From contig NC_080714.1 in assembly GCF_019097595.1 (NCBI RefSeq), positions 9,340,759 through 9,404,758 on the forward strand: a DNA stretch of 64,000 bases, read 5' to 3'. The notes beneath the pieces were generated by a model. It saw only the letters and a program-made list of their open reading frames with translations, was not told the DNA's origin and made no database searches. The stretch is from Hemibagrus wyckioides. Its lineage: Eukaryota > Chordata > Actinopteri > Siluriformes > Bagridae. Positions 28,480 to 40,330 of the stretch are shown piece by piece (position 1 is the stretch's first letter; each line of letters begins with the position of its first letter). A program made the translations under genes and the position numbers.

Positions 28480-28800
28480 AACTGACCCTGTCGTAGCCTG
28501 CCCCACTTCAGTACAGTGACATACTAAGGTAGGCGTCCGCGCTCCCTGTACCCCCATGGGGCCTTAGTTAGACGTGCCACCTGTTAGCATTCACTGATGC
28601 CAGTTTACTCAAGGTTGTTCACACTGAAGGGAAAAACCACTCGGCTAGGTGAAGCAGATGGATGAAGAGTGCCACTGTGGCTATGCTAAGGAGGCCATCC
28701 AGGCAGCACCTCCCAGCATGCTTTAAACAGAAACCTGCTTACAGATGCATGCTGGAAAGAGGGAGTCAAAGCTCCAGCAAGCTTTAACAGGGATGTAGAT
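28480..28800. other. GC-richer non-coding stretch, not identified
   Basis: This block is distinctly less AT-rich than its surroundings and contains short inverted segments (actaagg ... ccttagt around 28522-28568). I cannot read an open frame or a known repeat in it. It may be a conserved non-coding element or an old repeat. Confidence 0.25.
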
Positions 28801-29308
28801 ATTGTATGCATTTCTGATCCTTCGATAAAAACCTTTCTTTAACATGTTCACAAGGTCACAGGTTCTCAACGTGTTACGGGTGAAGAACAGGTCACAGGTC
28901 GCCTTTTTGTTACAGTAAAGTACAGGAAGTTCATGCCAAACCTCTACAACTCAAACAGACTTATAAATATTTTTAAATACATTTTTTTAAAATGACTGTA
29001 TGTGTTTAAATAATACTTTTCTGTGAAAGTTATTTTTCACTTAAAGGGGTCTTCAGCTCAAAAATCTTTTTGAACCCTTGTTCTAGGCCACATGTGTATA
29101 TATAGCAATATAGCTTGAGAAGCACTTTGTTTACACAGCTGAAGAAGGAATTTTGTCTATAAGCTTCGCGTGTTCTGTAATAGCCAACACTCTACATATC
29201 TGGGCGTTTGTCTTTAAGCTACACTGTAAAAATCCACAGTGGTGACTTAAATCAAGTTTATTGAACACGAAATGGGAAAAACTGGTGCTGTGTTGTGGAA
29301 ACCAACTA

Positions 29309-29733
29309 CATTATGTTACCAAAAGTTTTGTGACATCTGCCTTTACAAGCTTCATCTCTTCTGGGAAGGCTTTCCACAAGGTTTAGGAGTGTGTTTATGG
29401 GAATTTTTGACCATTCCTCTAGAAGCAAATTTGTGAGGTCAGACTTCCATTTGTGGAAACCCCAAAGGTGTTCTGTTAGGTTGAGGTCAGGACTCCACAG
29501 TTCCTCCACACCAAACTCGCTCATCCATGTCTTTATGGACCTTGCTTTGTGCACTCGTGTGCAGTCATGTTGGAACAGGAAGGGGTCGTCCCTAAACTGT
29601 TCCCACAAAGTTGGGAGCATGAAATTGTCCAAAATGTCTTGGTATTGCTGAAGCATTAAGAGTTCCTTTCACTGGAACTAAGGGGCCGAGCCCAACCCCT
29701 GAAAAACAACACATGACTTTTGGCAATATAGTG
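29309..29733 (-). mobile_element. Tc1-like element, family B, internally deleted, with TA target duplication
   Basis: A 425-base element flanked by TA. Its inverted ends read cattatgttaccaaaag at the left and, reversed, cactatattgccaaaag at the right. The minus-strand frame (29656-29306) retains QYQDILDNFMLPTLWEQF, then FLFQHDCTRVHKARSIKTWM and SPDLNLTEHLWGF, that is, the catalytic C-terminal half of a Tc1 transposase. The N-terminal DNA-binding half is missing and HDN has become HDC. Confidence 0.9.
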
Positions 29734-32059
29734 TATGTGAGCTCTGTGCTACTTGTAGTCTCTTTGTGCTGAGCCGCAGTTCAACATAGCGAGCTTCCTC
29801 ATTGTCACAATGTTAGCTAGGAAGGTAAAACAAGTGTTTTGGCTTCAGGGATAAAACATTTCTCTTCCTTTGATTTCACAGCCTTGTGCTGTGGTGTTCA
29901 TGCAGCTCTTGGACTGATGCTAGCAACCCAGCTGGCTAAGAAAGATAAACAATAAAATATATATCTATGTAGTGCGGTTGCTTATTCTGTGTATTTTTTT
30001 AATTTGCTTGGTTTTGAATTTCTTGTTTTCTTGGATTGCCTTTGACCCCAACCAGCTAACATCAGCAGGACTTCTTTCTGATGGCTGGGGTTTGTGTGTG
30101 TGTGTGTGTATGTGTAGTGTTTTTGTTTTATAATTATTATTATTTTAAAAAATTGCTAAATTCCTGTTCAAACTGTTTGGTCAGCTTCTAAGCTCACTAT
30201 ATAAGTAGTGAGTATCTTTTTATACATTTTAATTTTTTTTCTTTATATTTTCTTTATATTTATCTTACCACATTGAGTAGCATCGAAATATCTTGTAAAT
30301 TTTACGATGTGATATTTTGTACTATCACCCACGCCGTTCCTAACTCTGGCTTTGATAACCAAAAAGTCGGAGCTTTTCTGACAAATCAGCACGTGACCCA
30401 GCAAACTAGAAAAGGCTAGGACAGGAACTTCTGCTTCCTTTGGCTCAGTGTAGTCTAGACAGCGGGTAAACACCATTCAGACCAGTTCCTGAGATTCGGA
30501 CCGTATTATAGAGTACAGTACATGAAGCTGGAGTGGGGATTAGGGCAGGGTGGGGAAAAAAATAAAGCTGGAACCTTTTGAACCTCAGGCATGACTGTGT
30601 GAATATTTGCTAAAGTATTGAAGTGGTGTACTTAAGAGGTAAGAGTCAGTGTGAGGGAAATGAGAGAGTATTGCTATTATTGTTTACAAAACAGGAAATG
30701 GGGGAAAAAATTCCACCTTTATCATACATGTGACAAAAGCGTACAAAAATAGGAATAAAAAGATGATTTACGTAAGCCATATCAGGTCACAGTAAATCCT
30801 ACAAGCCTACCTCATGCACCCATCGAACACGACGCCTTTTAAATAACCAGCTGAAAAAGTATTTCAATCCCGATCTGCAAAAGTGCAGCGATGCTCGGAG
30901 TCTAAACCTCTTCCAAATCTGGAGGTCCAGTTGAATGAAATCCAGCTCCATCTTACAGCGCACGGTTCCTCAGATTATGTGAGTGAAAATGCAGGAACTG
31001 GATTTTATTACAGGCTTTTTGTTAGACACATATGGTGACCTACAGTTTACAGAGGGGAAATCAATAATCAGCCAGGATAAACAACGCACTGGGAGCGTGA
31101 CTTCGACTCTTCAGAACCTTCGAGAAACACCATTTTCCTTTTTTTTTTGTGCTAAAGTTTAGACAAACGTGGCGTGGGAGAGAAAAATCGACATGACATG
31201 CGGCAACGTAAAATCGTACGCTTTTATCAAGACTGTCAGGATTCCAACTCCAGACAAACAAATGTAATAAATAAAGCAGCAACTTACCGCTATTAATAAT
31301 AATAATAATAATTATTATAACTATAATAATACCTTTACCTTTTTCGTTTCTACTGTCCAATAAGCTACTACACAGTAACGAGAAAGAAAATAACTTACAC
31401 CACATGAAGCTCAAATCTGAGACTTCTCTCTGCCCTGAGCATCTTCTAAGGTTTAATTTCCAGTGAGACATTTAACCTCTCTTCAGCTCTTCTCTCACTT
31501 GTGTCAGCTGGTGAAATCGTGCAGCCTGTTGCCTTCGTCCATAACACTTTGGTTTTCTGCGGGTGAACTTTGCTCTCTGTACAGAGATCGACACTGTGCT
31601 CTTCGGGACCAAACTCGAAAAAGCAAAATCAACAAAAATTCAGAAATCTGTCGATGAGCTACACGAGTCAGCGTGCTTAAAAAACATCCGTTACGGCAGA
31701 GACAAGGATCAGCTGGTGTATACAAGAGAATTAGATTACATGCCGGCGTCAGACGCTAACGATCGATAATGTTCGGATGGATTGGCAGCTTGTAACGAGC
31801 TAATCGCTGTTGTGAAATCATTAGCTAATAGATCCGAAGAGGCAAACTGGTGAGAGATCGAACTGAACAGCACGTGTCATGTTAGCAGATGCATATAATC
31901 TGACTATAAAAAGAACATGTGCACTCATATCCGTAGTATAATCGGCTCGATTTATTTGTTGTTCTTTTTAATGCAGTGTCATTATCAATGCCTATTTTCA
32001 TGGCAGGATCGAGATCAGTAAACCTTTGGGATGAATCAGAGCGGAGTCTCTGAGCCTTT

Positions 32060-32560
32060 CCAAAACCTGGATGTCTGCCTTTACATGCACATGAATGTAA
32101 TATGGAGTTGGCCCACCCTTTGCAGCTGTAACAGCGTCAACTCTTCTGACTTTCCACAAAAAGTTTAGGAGTGTGTTTTTGACCATTTCTCTAGAAGCGC
32201 ATTTGTGAGGTCAGGCACTGATGTTTGACGAGAAGTCCTGACTCACAGTCTCCGCTCTAATTCATCCCAAAGATGTTCCATCAGGTTGAGGTCAGGACTC
32301 TGTGAAGTTCCTCCACACTCATCCATGTCTTTATGGACCTTGCTTTGTGCACTCGTGTACAGTCATGTTGGAACAGGAAGGGGTCATCCCCAAACTGTTC
32401 CCACAAAGTTGGGAGCATGAAATTGTCCAAAATGTCTTGGTATGAAGCTGAAGCATTACGCGTTCCTTTCACTGGAACTAAGGGGCCGAGTCCAACCCCC
32501 GAAAAACAACACCTGAATTCAATGATTTGGAGGGGCGTCCCAAACCGCTAGTGTATTTTT
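32060..32560 (-). mobile_element. Tc1-like family B, second copy, more decayed
   Basis: The minus strand reads SYQDILDNFMLPTLWEQFGD, then FLFQHDCTRVHKARSIKTWM. A further downstream frame contains FLWKVRRVDAVTAAKGG and TPYYIHVH, typical of the transposase C terminus. The two parts are in different frames. The outer inverted repeats are incomplete; the right end (gaggggcgtcccaaacc) is truncated before the usual ccaaaag motif. Confidence 0.8.
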
Positions 32561-32594
32561 GGAGTAAAAGAACAGGACTATTAGTATGCACTCA

Positions 32595-32621
32595 ACACTC
32601 AAGACAGGAAGTCTTGAGTGT
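32595..32621. repeat. Perfect 11-bp inverted repeat (hairpin)
   Basis: ACACTCAAGAC, five bases, then GTCTTGAGTGT. It lies between the family B Tc1 remnant and the LINE fragment. Confidence 0.8.
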
Positions 32622-32810
32622 CTAATACGACATCTTTTGCATCGTGTCTGGTTTCAGAGCTGCAATGAAGGAAGCGTCTTTTGTTTTTGAGTTGGGTTGA
32701 GGTCTGATTGTGGGATCTGATCGTGTAATTCTCAGTCTAAGGAAGTCTTTAGCAGCAGTGTCTGCTTGTTTGTTGCCAGGCAGCATGATGTGGCCTGGTA
32801 TCCAGCAGAA
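32622..32810 (-). pseudogene. LINE remnant: RNase H domain C-terminal part
   Basis: A 62-codon minus-strand frame without a start begins FCWIPGHIMLPGNKQADTAA at 32810 and ends at a stop at 32622. The signature WIPGH...GN..AD..AK is the last catalytic block (His and Asp) of the RNase H domain carried by I-clade-type non-LTR retrotransposons. Upstream on the same strand a related but less clear segment (HSIANILTKVDSLQRQ-like) extends to about 32900, with a probable frameshift at the junction. No reverse transcriptase domain was found nearby, so this is an isolated 5'-truncated relic. Confidence 0.75.
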
Positions 32811-34106
32811 AAGGCCATTTTTGTCTCTGTAAAGAGTCCACTTTAGTTAGGATGTTGGCTATTGAGTGGTGTTCCTGTTTGTAAAGATCAGAGTCCACAC
32901 CTAATGATTATTACAAGCTGATCGCATCTTGACTGTGACTCACCGACAATCTGAGATATACACTTTTCTGCCCTTCAGAATCTCACCAGCAGTACAGTGA
33001 CCAGAGCAAGACACAATCACCAGGCTGGAAAGGTTCAGTGTACTCAAACAGATAGCGCTGAGTAAACATAGTAGGATGATTGTAGCGTCAGGTTAGTAGT
33101 CTGACTCATGAAGAATAATGAAGGTATTATTAAGTAATAATACTAAAAATATCTCATGTAGTTTTTTAAAGGAAGTACTGCCTCAATGCTTAATGTCAAA
33201 ACTATTCTCCAACTTTTAGTGCTTCAACTGGATGAATTACGCACTGGGGATTTTTTTTCCTGTTCTGGTTTCCCATATGTTTAAACCCATTGGATTTCCT
33301 CCTACATAAACATAAACATTTCTGATCCTTGATTGAGGGGAAGACCAAAACGGGTGCATGCTGAAGGTAAATTCCACACCCAAGCGACGGAGAAATGACC
33401 CACTTCCTGAAACAGCTGAAGAATTCCCAGACTGTTTTGTAACTTCACCTCCGGGTACGAGTGCCTCAGATACAAGGCTAATTCTATTTGCTACATATCT
33501 TCCACAACGAATAAGTGCATTCTTTCCACTTCCTTGACTTTTATGTCGGTCACTTCATTACGGTTTACAGGGTGATGCTAATTGCTACAGCTGGTATGCT
33601 AACAATTAAAAGCGGCCATAATAGGCACCTGTTGTGGTCCATATGTGAACTGATGTGCTAGATTTCACAGTAACAAAAAAAAAAACAAAAAAAACTGTAT
33701 AACGTTTTTGGAACCACGACTGCCTGCTTATATTATATTATATATTCCTCTATGAATGTAAACTTTATAAAAAGGTAAACTCTGCTTTTACCCAATGAGA
33801 TCAGATGTCTTTATATGTTACCAAGCCAGCTAATTATCCCTGAAATACAACAGTGGGCTTTGCTTTTTAATCCTTTTTTAGAGGTTACTGTCAGCACCGT
33901 TAAGGCAGTTTGGAGTTCGCAGTTTCAGGGAAAGCAGTTTAAAAGCTTTTCTTGTCTAGTTTACACAACTATAAATGGTAAAGCCAACACTGTAACAGTG
34001 AAGCGATAAAACCTAAACAGGAACTAAAAATACATAGGTATGATGGAGCATGACCTAGTCTGTTCTTCGTCTGAAATCGTATTACTCAGGATGTAAAACT
34101 TGTTTT

Positions 34107-34316
34107 ACATTTACATATCTGGCATTTGGCAGACGCCCTTATCCAGAGAGACTTACATTTTTATCTCATTTTTCTTATACAACTGAGCAATTGAGGGTTA
34201 CGGGTCTTACAGAGTTATGGGCCTTGCTCAAGGGCCCAGCAGTGGCAGCTTGGTGGACCTGGGATTCAAACTCACAACCTTCCAACACCGTAACCACTAA
34301 GATACCACATCTACCA
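34107..34316 (-). mobile_element. tRNA-derived SINE, tail type B
   Basis: Read on the minus strand it has an A-box-like TATCTTAGTGG and a B-box-like GAGTTTGAATCCC, then the core gccactgctgggcccttgag. The tail is distinct and ends ctctggataagggcgtctgc and caaatgcc. The core is shared with 6731-6968 but the tail is not. Confidence 0.75.
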
Positions 34317-34349
34317 CAGTTGTTTGTTGTTTAGGAACTACATCAAGAC

Positions 34350-34377
34350 AAAAAGAAAAAAAAAAAAAAAAAAAAGG
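34350..34377. repeat. Poly-A tract
   Basis: A run of about 22 A residues. Confidence 0.85.
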
Positions 34378-34915
34378 TGTGTGGTTAGGACAGGGAGGAA
34401 TGAAAACCTGCACTGGGGATTAGTCATCAGGTTGATAATCGGGGTTCATCATTCGTAATTCAAACATCGTATGAAGGCACTTACAAAGGAATTACTAAGC
34501 TTGATGAGTCCTGTTGAGATGAACTCATTCACTCACACACCCACACAGCTACAACTAGATTCATCAAAATGTCTCTATGAGAAAGACATCTGACTAGTTT
34601 CTACACACACACGTTCTAAAGCGTCTCACAATCGTAAGACTATTACTACAAAAAAAAACATGATGTATAGCCAGAAGAAAGGTCAAGCTTGCACAATTAT
34701 TAGAGCGGGTCAGAGTTTGTTTACACTCAGCATGTTCCTATAGGTCAGACTAAGATGTGCTCTTCCCTGTACAGATAATGAGGACTTATCTTCTGATCAC
34801 GCTGCAAACGAGATCCACTGTGATGTACCACTGACAATGACGACAATGTAATCACATGCTCTCACACACACACAGTGCACATGCGCACTCAAACACACAT
34901 GCGCTCACACATGCA

Positions 34916-34948
<33 letters not shown>

Positions 34949-35244
34949 TAGATACTAGATACAATACTGTTGCACTTGTTTCTGTTTTACATTAAAACAT
35001 GTAAAACAAAAAGCTTGTATTATGCAGAATCGCCTAGTACTACAGTGACAGCTGACCGTGCTAGAAATCGACCACCTAAGTAAAAAAAACTGGCACAAAT
35101 TACACATGGGTGCATTTCCAACAACAGACTTGTGTGAAATCAGGTGTCATCAGTTCAACACGCTAAAACTAACCAACACAGAGCAGGCTCAGTGATTAAA
35201 GACAAGACGATCAGGAATATTAATCATCACTGGTGCTTACTCAC

Positions 35245-35272
35245 CAAGGCCTTTCTGAGTGTGGTGCCCTCT
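35245..35272 (-). other. Candidate 28-nt microexon (minus strand)
   Basis: A long pyrimidine tract (minus strand of the A-run at 35289-35304) leads to TCACACTCACAG. This is followed by 28 bases and a consensus donor GTGAGTAAGC. It lies in the presumed mib2 first intron. Inclusion between 39460 and 15621 would shift the frame to an early stop before the MEVGM start. It could therefore be a regulatory or alternative first-exon piece, or chance. Confidence 0.2.
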
Positions 35273-36386
35273 CTGTGAGTGTGAAAAGCCAAAAAAAAAA
35301 AAAAAGTTACAAGAGCTGGTGCGTGCTGCTGAAGCACCCGGTCGGCATTTAGTCCTTTGTGTGCCTTATCAGCACGGATTAGGCAGGAGGGCACGGGGGA
35401 AGCAAATGCAGAGCTTTCAGCTGACGGCTCCCGCGCCCACTGCTCTGTTGCACACGTTGCTATTTCTAGTACTGGCATACCCCAATCACACACACACACA
35501 CGCTACACTGTACAACTCCTGCTGTAAGTTGGTGATCACATGTATGTACTGCATGTATCTATGTATGGTGCATGTGTGTGTATGTTTGCGTGTACGTGCA
35601 TGTGTTTGTATGAGCTTAGAGCATTGGTCATATTAAGGAGACTGGGGGAGGGTTGGGTTGTGTGCTCAACTGGAGAATAATAAAAGAAAGAAATGGCCTT
35701 AAAGCTCAGGGATTTTGAACAAGGATCTGCCATTGAGTTTTGTATCTGATATCTAAAGACCTTAAAAGCACAAAGAACACCGCTGAAAGAGAGGTGGGTA
35801 AGTACATGTGCGTGCATATGTACACGTGTGTGTGTTGGGGGGGGGGGGGAGGCTACACAGCCCAAAAAAAAAAAGCCAAGCCCTGTTTTGAAAAATATGG
35901 ATACAGGGCAATATTGATTTTTTTTCACAGCTCATGATTTACCATTCTTTAAATAATAATAATAAAAATTCAATCACAATAAATGATTTACTCATGTACT
36001 ACTGACAGCCAAGAAAGAAAGGACTTCAGAGAGCACACAGGAGTGCAGTTTGGCAGGTTTGGTAATACAATGTAATCAAAGTAAACATGCCTGTACATTG
36101 GTGCAGTGTAATATTACATAGAAATATCCTTTAAAATCGCACAAGCCTCATGGATCACATCTTTGTATTCACAGAAAGCATTCACAAAATTCACAGACAC
36201 CAACAGCTTTGGTGAAACAATAACAACAATGCACACTTTCTCAATCCACAGTAAGAAAAACTGCCTAATAAACAGACATTGCAGACTTCAATAAATATCT
36301 AGAGCGCAAAGGCATGCTCTTATTTAGCTTCTTAGTCAAGAAATCCAGTGACCATATTCAAGCCATCACATGTGATTATGGACCTA

Positions 36387-36880
36387 CACCAATCAGGCAT
36401 AACATTATGACCAGTGAGAGGGGACATGAATAACACTGATTATCTCCTCAACATGGCACCTGTTAGTGGGTGGGATATATTAGGCAGCAAGTTTGCCCTC
36501 AAAGTTGATGTGTTAGAAGCAGGAAAAATGGGCAAGCGTAAGGATTTGAGCGAGTTTGACGAGGGCCAAATTGTGATGGCTAGACCACTGGATCAGAGCA
36601 TCTCCAAAACTGCAGCTCTTGTGGTCAGTATCTATTAAAAGTGGTCCAAGGAAGGAACAGTGGTGAACCGGCAACAGGGTCATGGACAGTCAAGGCTCAC
36701 TGATGCACGTGGGGAGCAAAGGTTGGCCCGTGTGATCCGATCCAACAGACGCAGAAGACTTTAATGCTGGTTCTGAAAGAAAGGTGTCAGAATACACAGT
36801 GCATGATGGGTCAGGGCTGTTTTGGCAGCAAAAAGGGAGACCAGCACAATATTAGGCCATAATGTTATGCCTGATCGGCG
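36387..36880 (+). mobile_element. Non-autonomous Tc1-like element, family A, copy 2
   Basis: 494 bases flanked by TA, with inverted ends caccaatcaggcataacatt and atgttatgcctgatcggcg. The plus strand keeps the transposase start at 36525, [20 protein letters not shown], then [12 protein letters not shown], the first helix-turn-helix. A short deletion then removes the GCSRSA segment and a stop follows (VSIY). The rest is deleted. Confidence 0.9.
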
Positions 36881-37616
36881 TATGTTCACACACTCGCAGC
36901 GACAAAGTCACTGGATATCATTAATTTTCAAAGAAATCTGCCGACTTCACGTGACACGAATGAGGGCGACCGTTGGTGACTAGATGTGGGCGTGACCAGC
37001 TGCGTGACAAAGCCGAGAAAAGTTAACCCTCATGCAAATATGGAGCGACTGGTACAGTCCCAATAGGAATGAAGACAGTAGAGCGCATGTGATCCATGGC
37101 AGAGAGCAACACACAAGCCTCTCCTTCATCTTGTATATACGATATATTGCATATATACACACACATGCATGAATTTTATATACAAACATCAAATCTCCCA
37201 CCAGAGATTGTCGTCAAGTGGAATGCTAGTCACTTCACCCACTGATAAACGTTATTACTATAGCAACACCTACTTTTGACTCCATAGTACAGCGACAAGA
37301 TGACTGCATGTGTGAACGTAGCTTTACATGATATTATTTCCACAGCCTTGTTTCTCTAAGCCTCTAATCTGATCGGTCACGAGGTGCTGATTAATTGTTT
37401 TCCAACAGCAGCTCTGACAACAGTGCTGTTAATAAGCTTGTTCTAATACATGCACATTTCTGTAATAATCTGTAATAAGCTCCTTAACGAGGACTTCTTT
37501 GGTAAGACGATCTGCATCTTTTTTTTTTATCAAATGTTTGCATTGTTAAAGCATTCTATATGGCAAAATTTATTAAGCAGTCTCCAAGAAATCATTACTT
37601 TCATTGCTCACAGGAC

Positions 37617-37630
37617 AGAGAGAGAGAGAC

Positions 37631-37670
<40 letters not shown>
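37617..37670. repeat. (GA)n microsatellite
   Basis: GA-rich tract with a long pure segment near 37638-37670. Confidence 0.93.
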
Positions 37671-37672
<2 letters not shown>

Positions 37673-38663
37673 TTTCCGGGTTCTTGATAACTTGCTATAA
37701 AAATAAAAATAAAAATAAAAGAAAGGCTGATGAGAGACTGGAATGACTGGCACTCGCTTTGAGGTAAGTGATAGCAGGAAGTCACTTGTCTATACAACAG
37801 TAGATGGGTTAAACTATAAACAGTTAAAGAAAAAAAAACAAACATCATTCTTTAATACATTAAAAAAATTGTCATCTTTGGCAGACTGATGTGTTAAAGA
37901 AATAAAGCAATGCAGATATAATAGGAAAAGAATTATTCCTGGGTGATAACAGGGTATCAGTAAATATAATCAAATATCTTCATCATATTTCTGAGTAGAC
38001 GTTCCTAACACACACTTGAATACAGTTCCAGGTTAAACTGCACCACAAGTTAAATTCATATTTAGTCTCAAAGCTGGACAGTCAGAGACCAGACAGAGTC
38101 AGTGTCACTGACATCTTCACACACACACACACACACATCTGGGCAGCCCCACAAAATCCCCTACTGGACAAACAAAACACTTTCATGACTTCACATCATT
38201 GACTTGTCCAGGAACTAAATATGGCTTACGATTAAAACGCACTATGAGGAAACACAATATTTCTTTCTAAGCCAGTTTTCACTTGATTACATTCCTGTAG
38301 ATCTGCACAGCATGAAAGATTGTGGTTTGGAACGATAGGAACTGATAAACCAAGACTTGTTTTGCAACATCTTTGTGAATCCCCCAAGGCCTGCAAACCT
38401 GATACTGAGGGCTAAAGTATTGATCTGAGATAATGACAAAGAATCGTACATCCATAAACGGTTCCCTACACTGAATGACAGCTGACAAAGATGACCTGAC
38501 AGGCAGTTCAAATACTGAGTTAATATAATCAATAAGACGCTGTTAAACGGACCTGAATAAGAGACGACACGAGCACGGACACCATTCTGGCACGGGAACC
38601 CAAAGGCATTCTGGGTCACTTTTCTCATAAGCTTTCAAAGGATGAAAGATCATTGTGAACTTG

Positions 38664-38908
38664 TGGTGGTTTGGTGTTTAGCACGTTTGTCTCGCACCTC
38701 CAGGGAGTTTGTTCATTCTCACCGTACCTCAGGGGTTTGCTCTGGGTCCTCTGGTTTTCTCCCTCACTCCAAAGACATATGCTGTTCGCTACCCGGCATC
38801 TCTAATTGTATGTGCGATTGTGCTTTGTGATGAACTCGTTCGCCCCGAGTCCCTTGGGATAAGTTCCCCACGGTACGATAAGCGGTATAGAAGGTGGATG
38901 GATGGACC
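38664..38908 (+). mobile_element. GGATGG-tailed tRNA-derived SINE
   Basis: The head ggtgtttagcacgtttgtct is the A-box side of a tRNA-like promoter. The middle part contains gttttctccctcactccaaa. The end, taagcggtatagaaggtgg, finishes in ggatggatgg. The B box is partly deleted. A second copy lies at 47911-48360. Confidence 0.7.
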
Positions 38909-39459
38909 GATGGGGTTTTGAAACCATGACGCCAGTACAGACACGGGCTTCACATTTTCCATCCGATATTATTCCAGATATCTTCACATGCATTTAAAAA
39001 GCAGATATTCGGAAAGAAACTTTTGACAAGAGTCTCATCATGCATATGCAGATGTAATGCACAGATCTTCTGGCTCTGTTCATGCAGTAATGACAACCTC
39101 GGATGTGTATAAGAGGAATATTCAAGAATTCTCTACACTGGTTCACAATCAATAATAAAAAATAAAAAAAAAAACCCTGCATTTACATCTGTTCTGTATA
39201 TTCAACACAAGACAGCTAGCAAGCTACATTCATAGTATTAAACTCACATTTTTTGTTATGCAGAATAAAAGGTCTGTTATCTTTTTTGATTCCTAAATGT
39301 TGAGGTACCTGTTACTAAGGAACAATGGAGAGCTGGGACTGCATTGAATTCCATACGATTTATTGACAATGCATGAGGCAGAGGTTACACAAAAACCACA
39401 CCAAGCCATCGCCCACCATTAATATCACGATTACAGGAATAAAAATCCGAATAGCTTAC

Positions 39460-39800
39460 CTGTCGACAGCATTAATACCGCCGCGTAAACTTCACCTTCC
39501 CAGCTATTGAATGTGTTTAAAGGCCAAGCTGGAGATAAACGCGAGCGACGACCATAACGGAACAGTCATGTGTGTCACCACTACAGACAGCTCTTATCTA
39601 GCAGCAGCCAGCAGCCTCGGCGTCATCGGTGTCGGCAGATATCGTCCGTGAGCAATTCACAAACCTCCCCTGGCTTGGGTTTTTGGCTTTACTTCAACTC
39701 CATGCTGGCGACGACAGCGTCAAAAAATCGACATCTCTGTCCGTGTCTAGCGGAGCCGTAGAGACGGAAGTCAAAACACAGGAGGCGTGCTATGCTAACG
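39460..39800 (-). other. mib2: Candidate mib2 first exon (5' UTR with a possible upstream start codon)
   Basis: A strong splice donor (GACAG then GTAAGC) on the minus strand ends an exon at 39460, inside a locally CpG-rich block. The last 13 bases (39472-39460) read ATG CTG TCG ACA G. This joins in frame to the exon starting at 15621 and leads into the MIB/HERC2 domain without a stop. The context of that ATG is weak. The 5' limit is not visible; 39800 is a guess at where the CpG-rich block thins. Assignment to mib2 rests on strand, position, phase and the absence of another minus-strand gene between, so it is inference. Confidence 0.5.
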
Positions 39801-40330
39801 GGGCTTCAGATTGACACTCCCACGCGCCGCACGTCGTCCCGCACTTCTATTTTTTTTTTTTTTTTGTCTCGTTTTTGCCCCAGACGCAGTGCATGCTCTA
39901 AAACGTTTAAAAAGAAATGGTTAATGCAGATATGTTGACGGGACACTCTGGTAATTACTTACTGGCTGAATATCGTGTATGAACTCTCTACAGCTGACAG
40001 CTGTACGTCATCCACTTACCTTGACACTCTACTTTCGTTAGCAATAGAGCTACTGCGCATGCGCGAATGCTTTCTAATCGATACTCCTCACCTTTCTTGT
40101 AACACTTTTATACGTTTCTTATTTACATTTAGTGCAGGAGAGGTTGTTGTTTTGTTATACGTACGTTTGATCTTAATTGTGTTACAAATATATATGTTTT
40201 TAAACAGTACTCAGAAAGTGTGAACGCATTGTTGCCATGGCAGCACGTGAAGATGGCTGGACGTGGTGCGCGTGCGCTCTCTGCAGTTCACAGTACAGAC
40301 GACTCCAGTGGGTGTTCCAGGCACCGTATA
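39800..40330 (-). promoter_or_regulatory. Candidate mib2 promoter / CpG-rich block with NRF1-type motif
   Basis: CpG dinucleotides are dense around 39825-39850 and 40050-40310 compared with the AT-rich surroundings. A perfect palindromic NRF1-type site, TGCGCATGCGCG, lies at 40054-40065. There is no clear TATA box. A plus-strand ATG at 40237 starts a short open frame in the same block, so a bidirectional promoter cannot be excluded. A Tc1-derived element begins at 40331 and bounds the block. Confidence 0.45.

Larger units (their letters stand above)
15622..39459. other. Probable first intron of mib2 (about 24 kb) if the exon at 39460 belongs to it
   Basis: No convincing protein-coding exon lies in this interval. 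It contains the minisatellite at 16560-17020, Tc1 remnants (19186, 25475, 26615, 29309, 32060, 36387), SINEs (34107, 38664), a LINE RNase H fragment (32622-32810), low-complexity tracts (17883, 24640, 34350, 37617) and long stretches of unremarkable AT-rich DNA. Confidence 0.5.
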
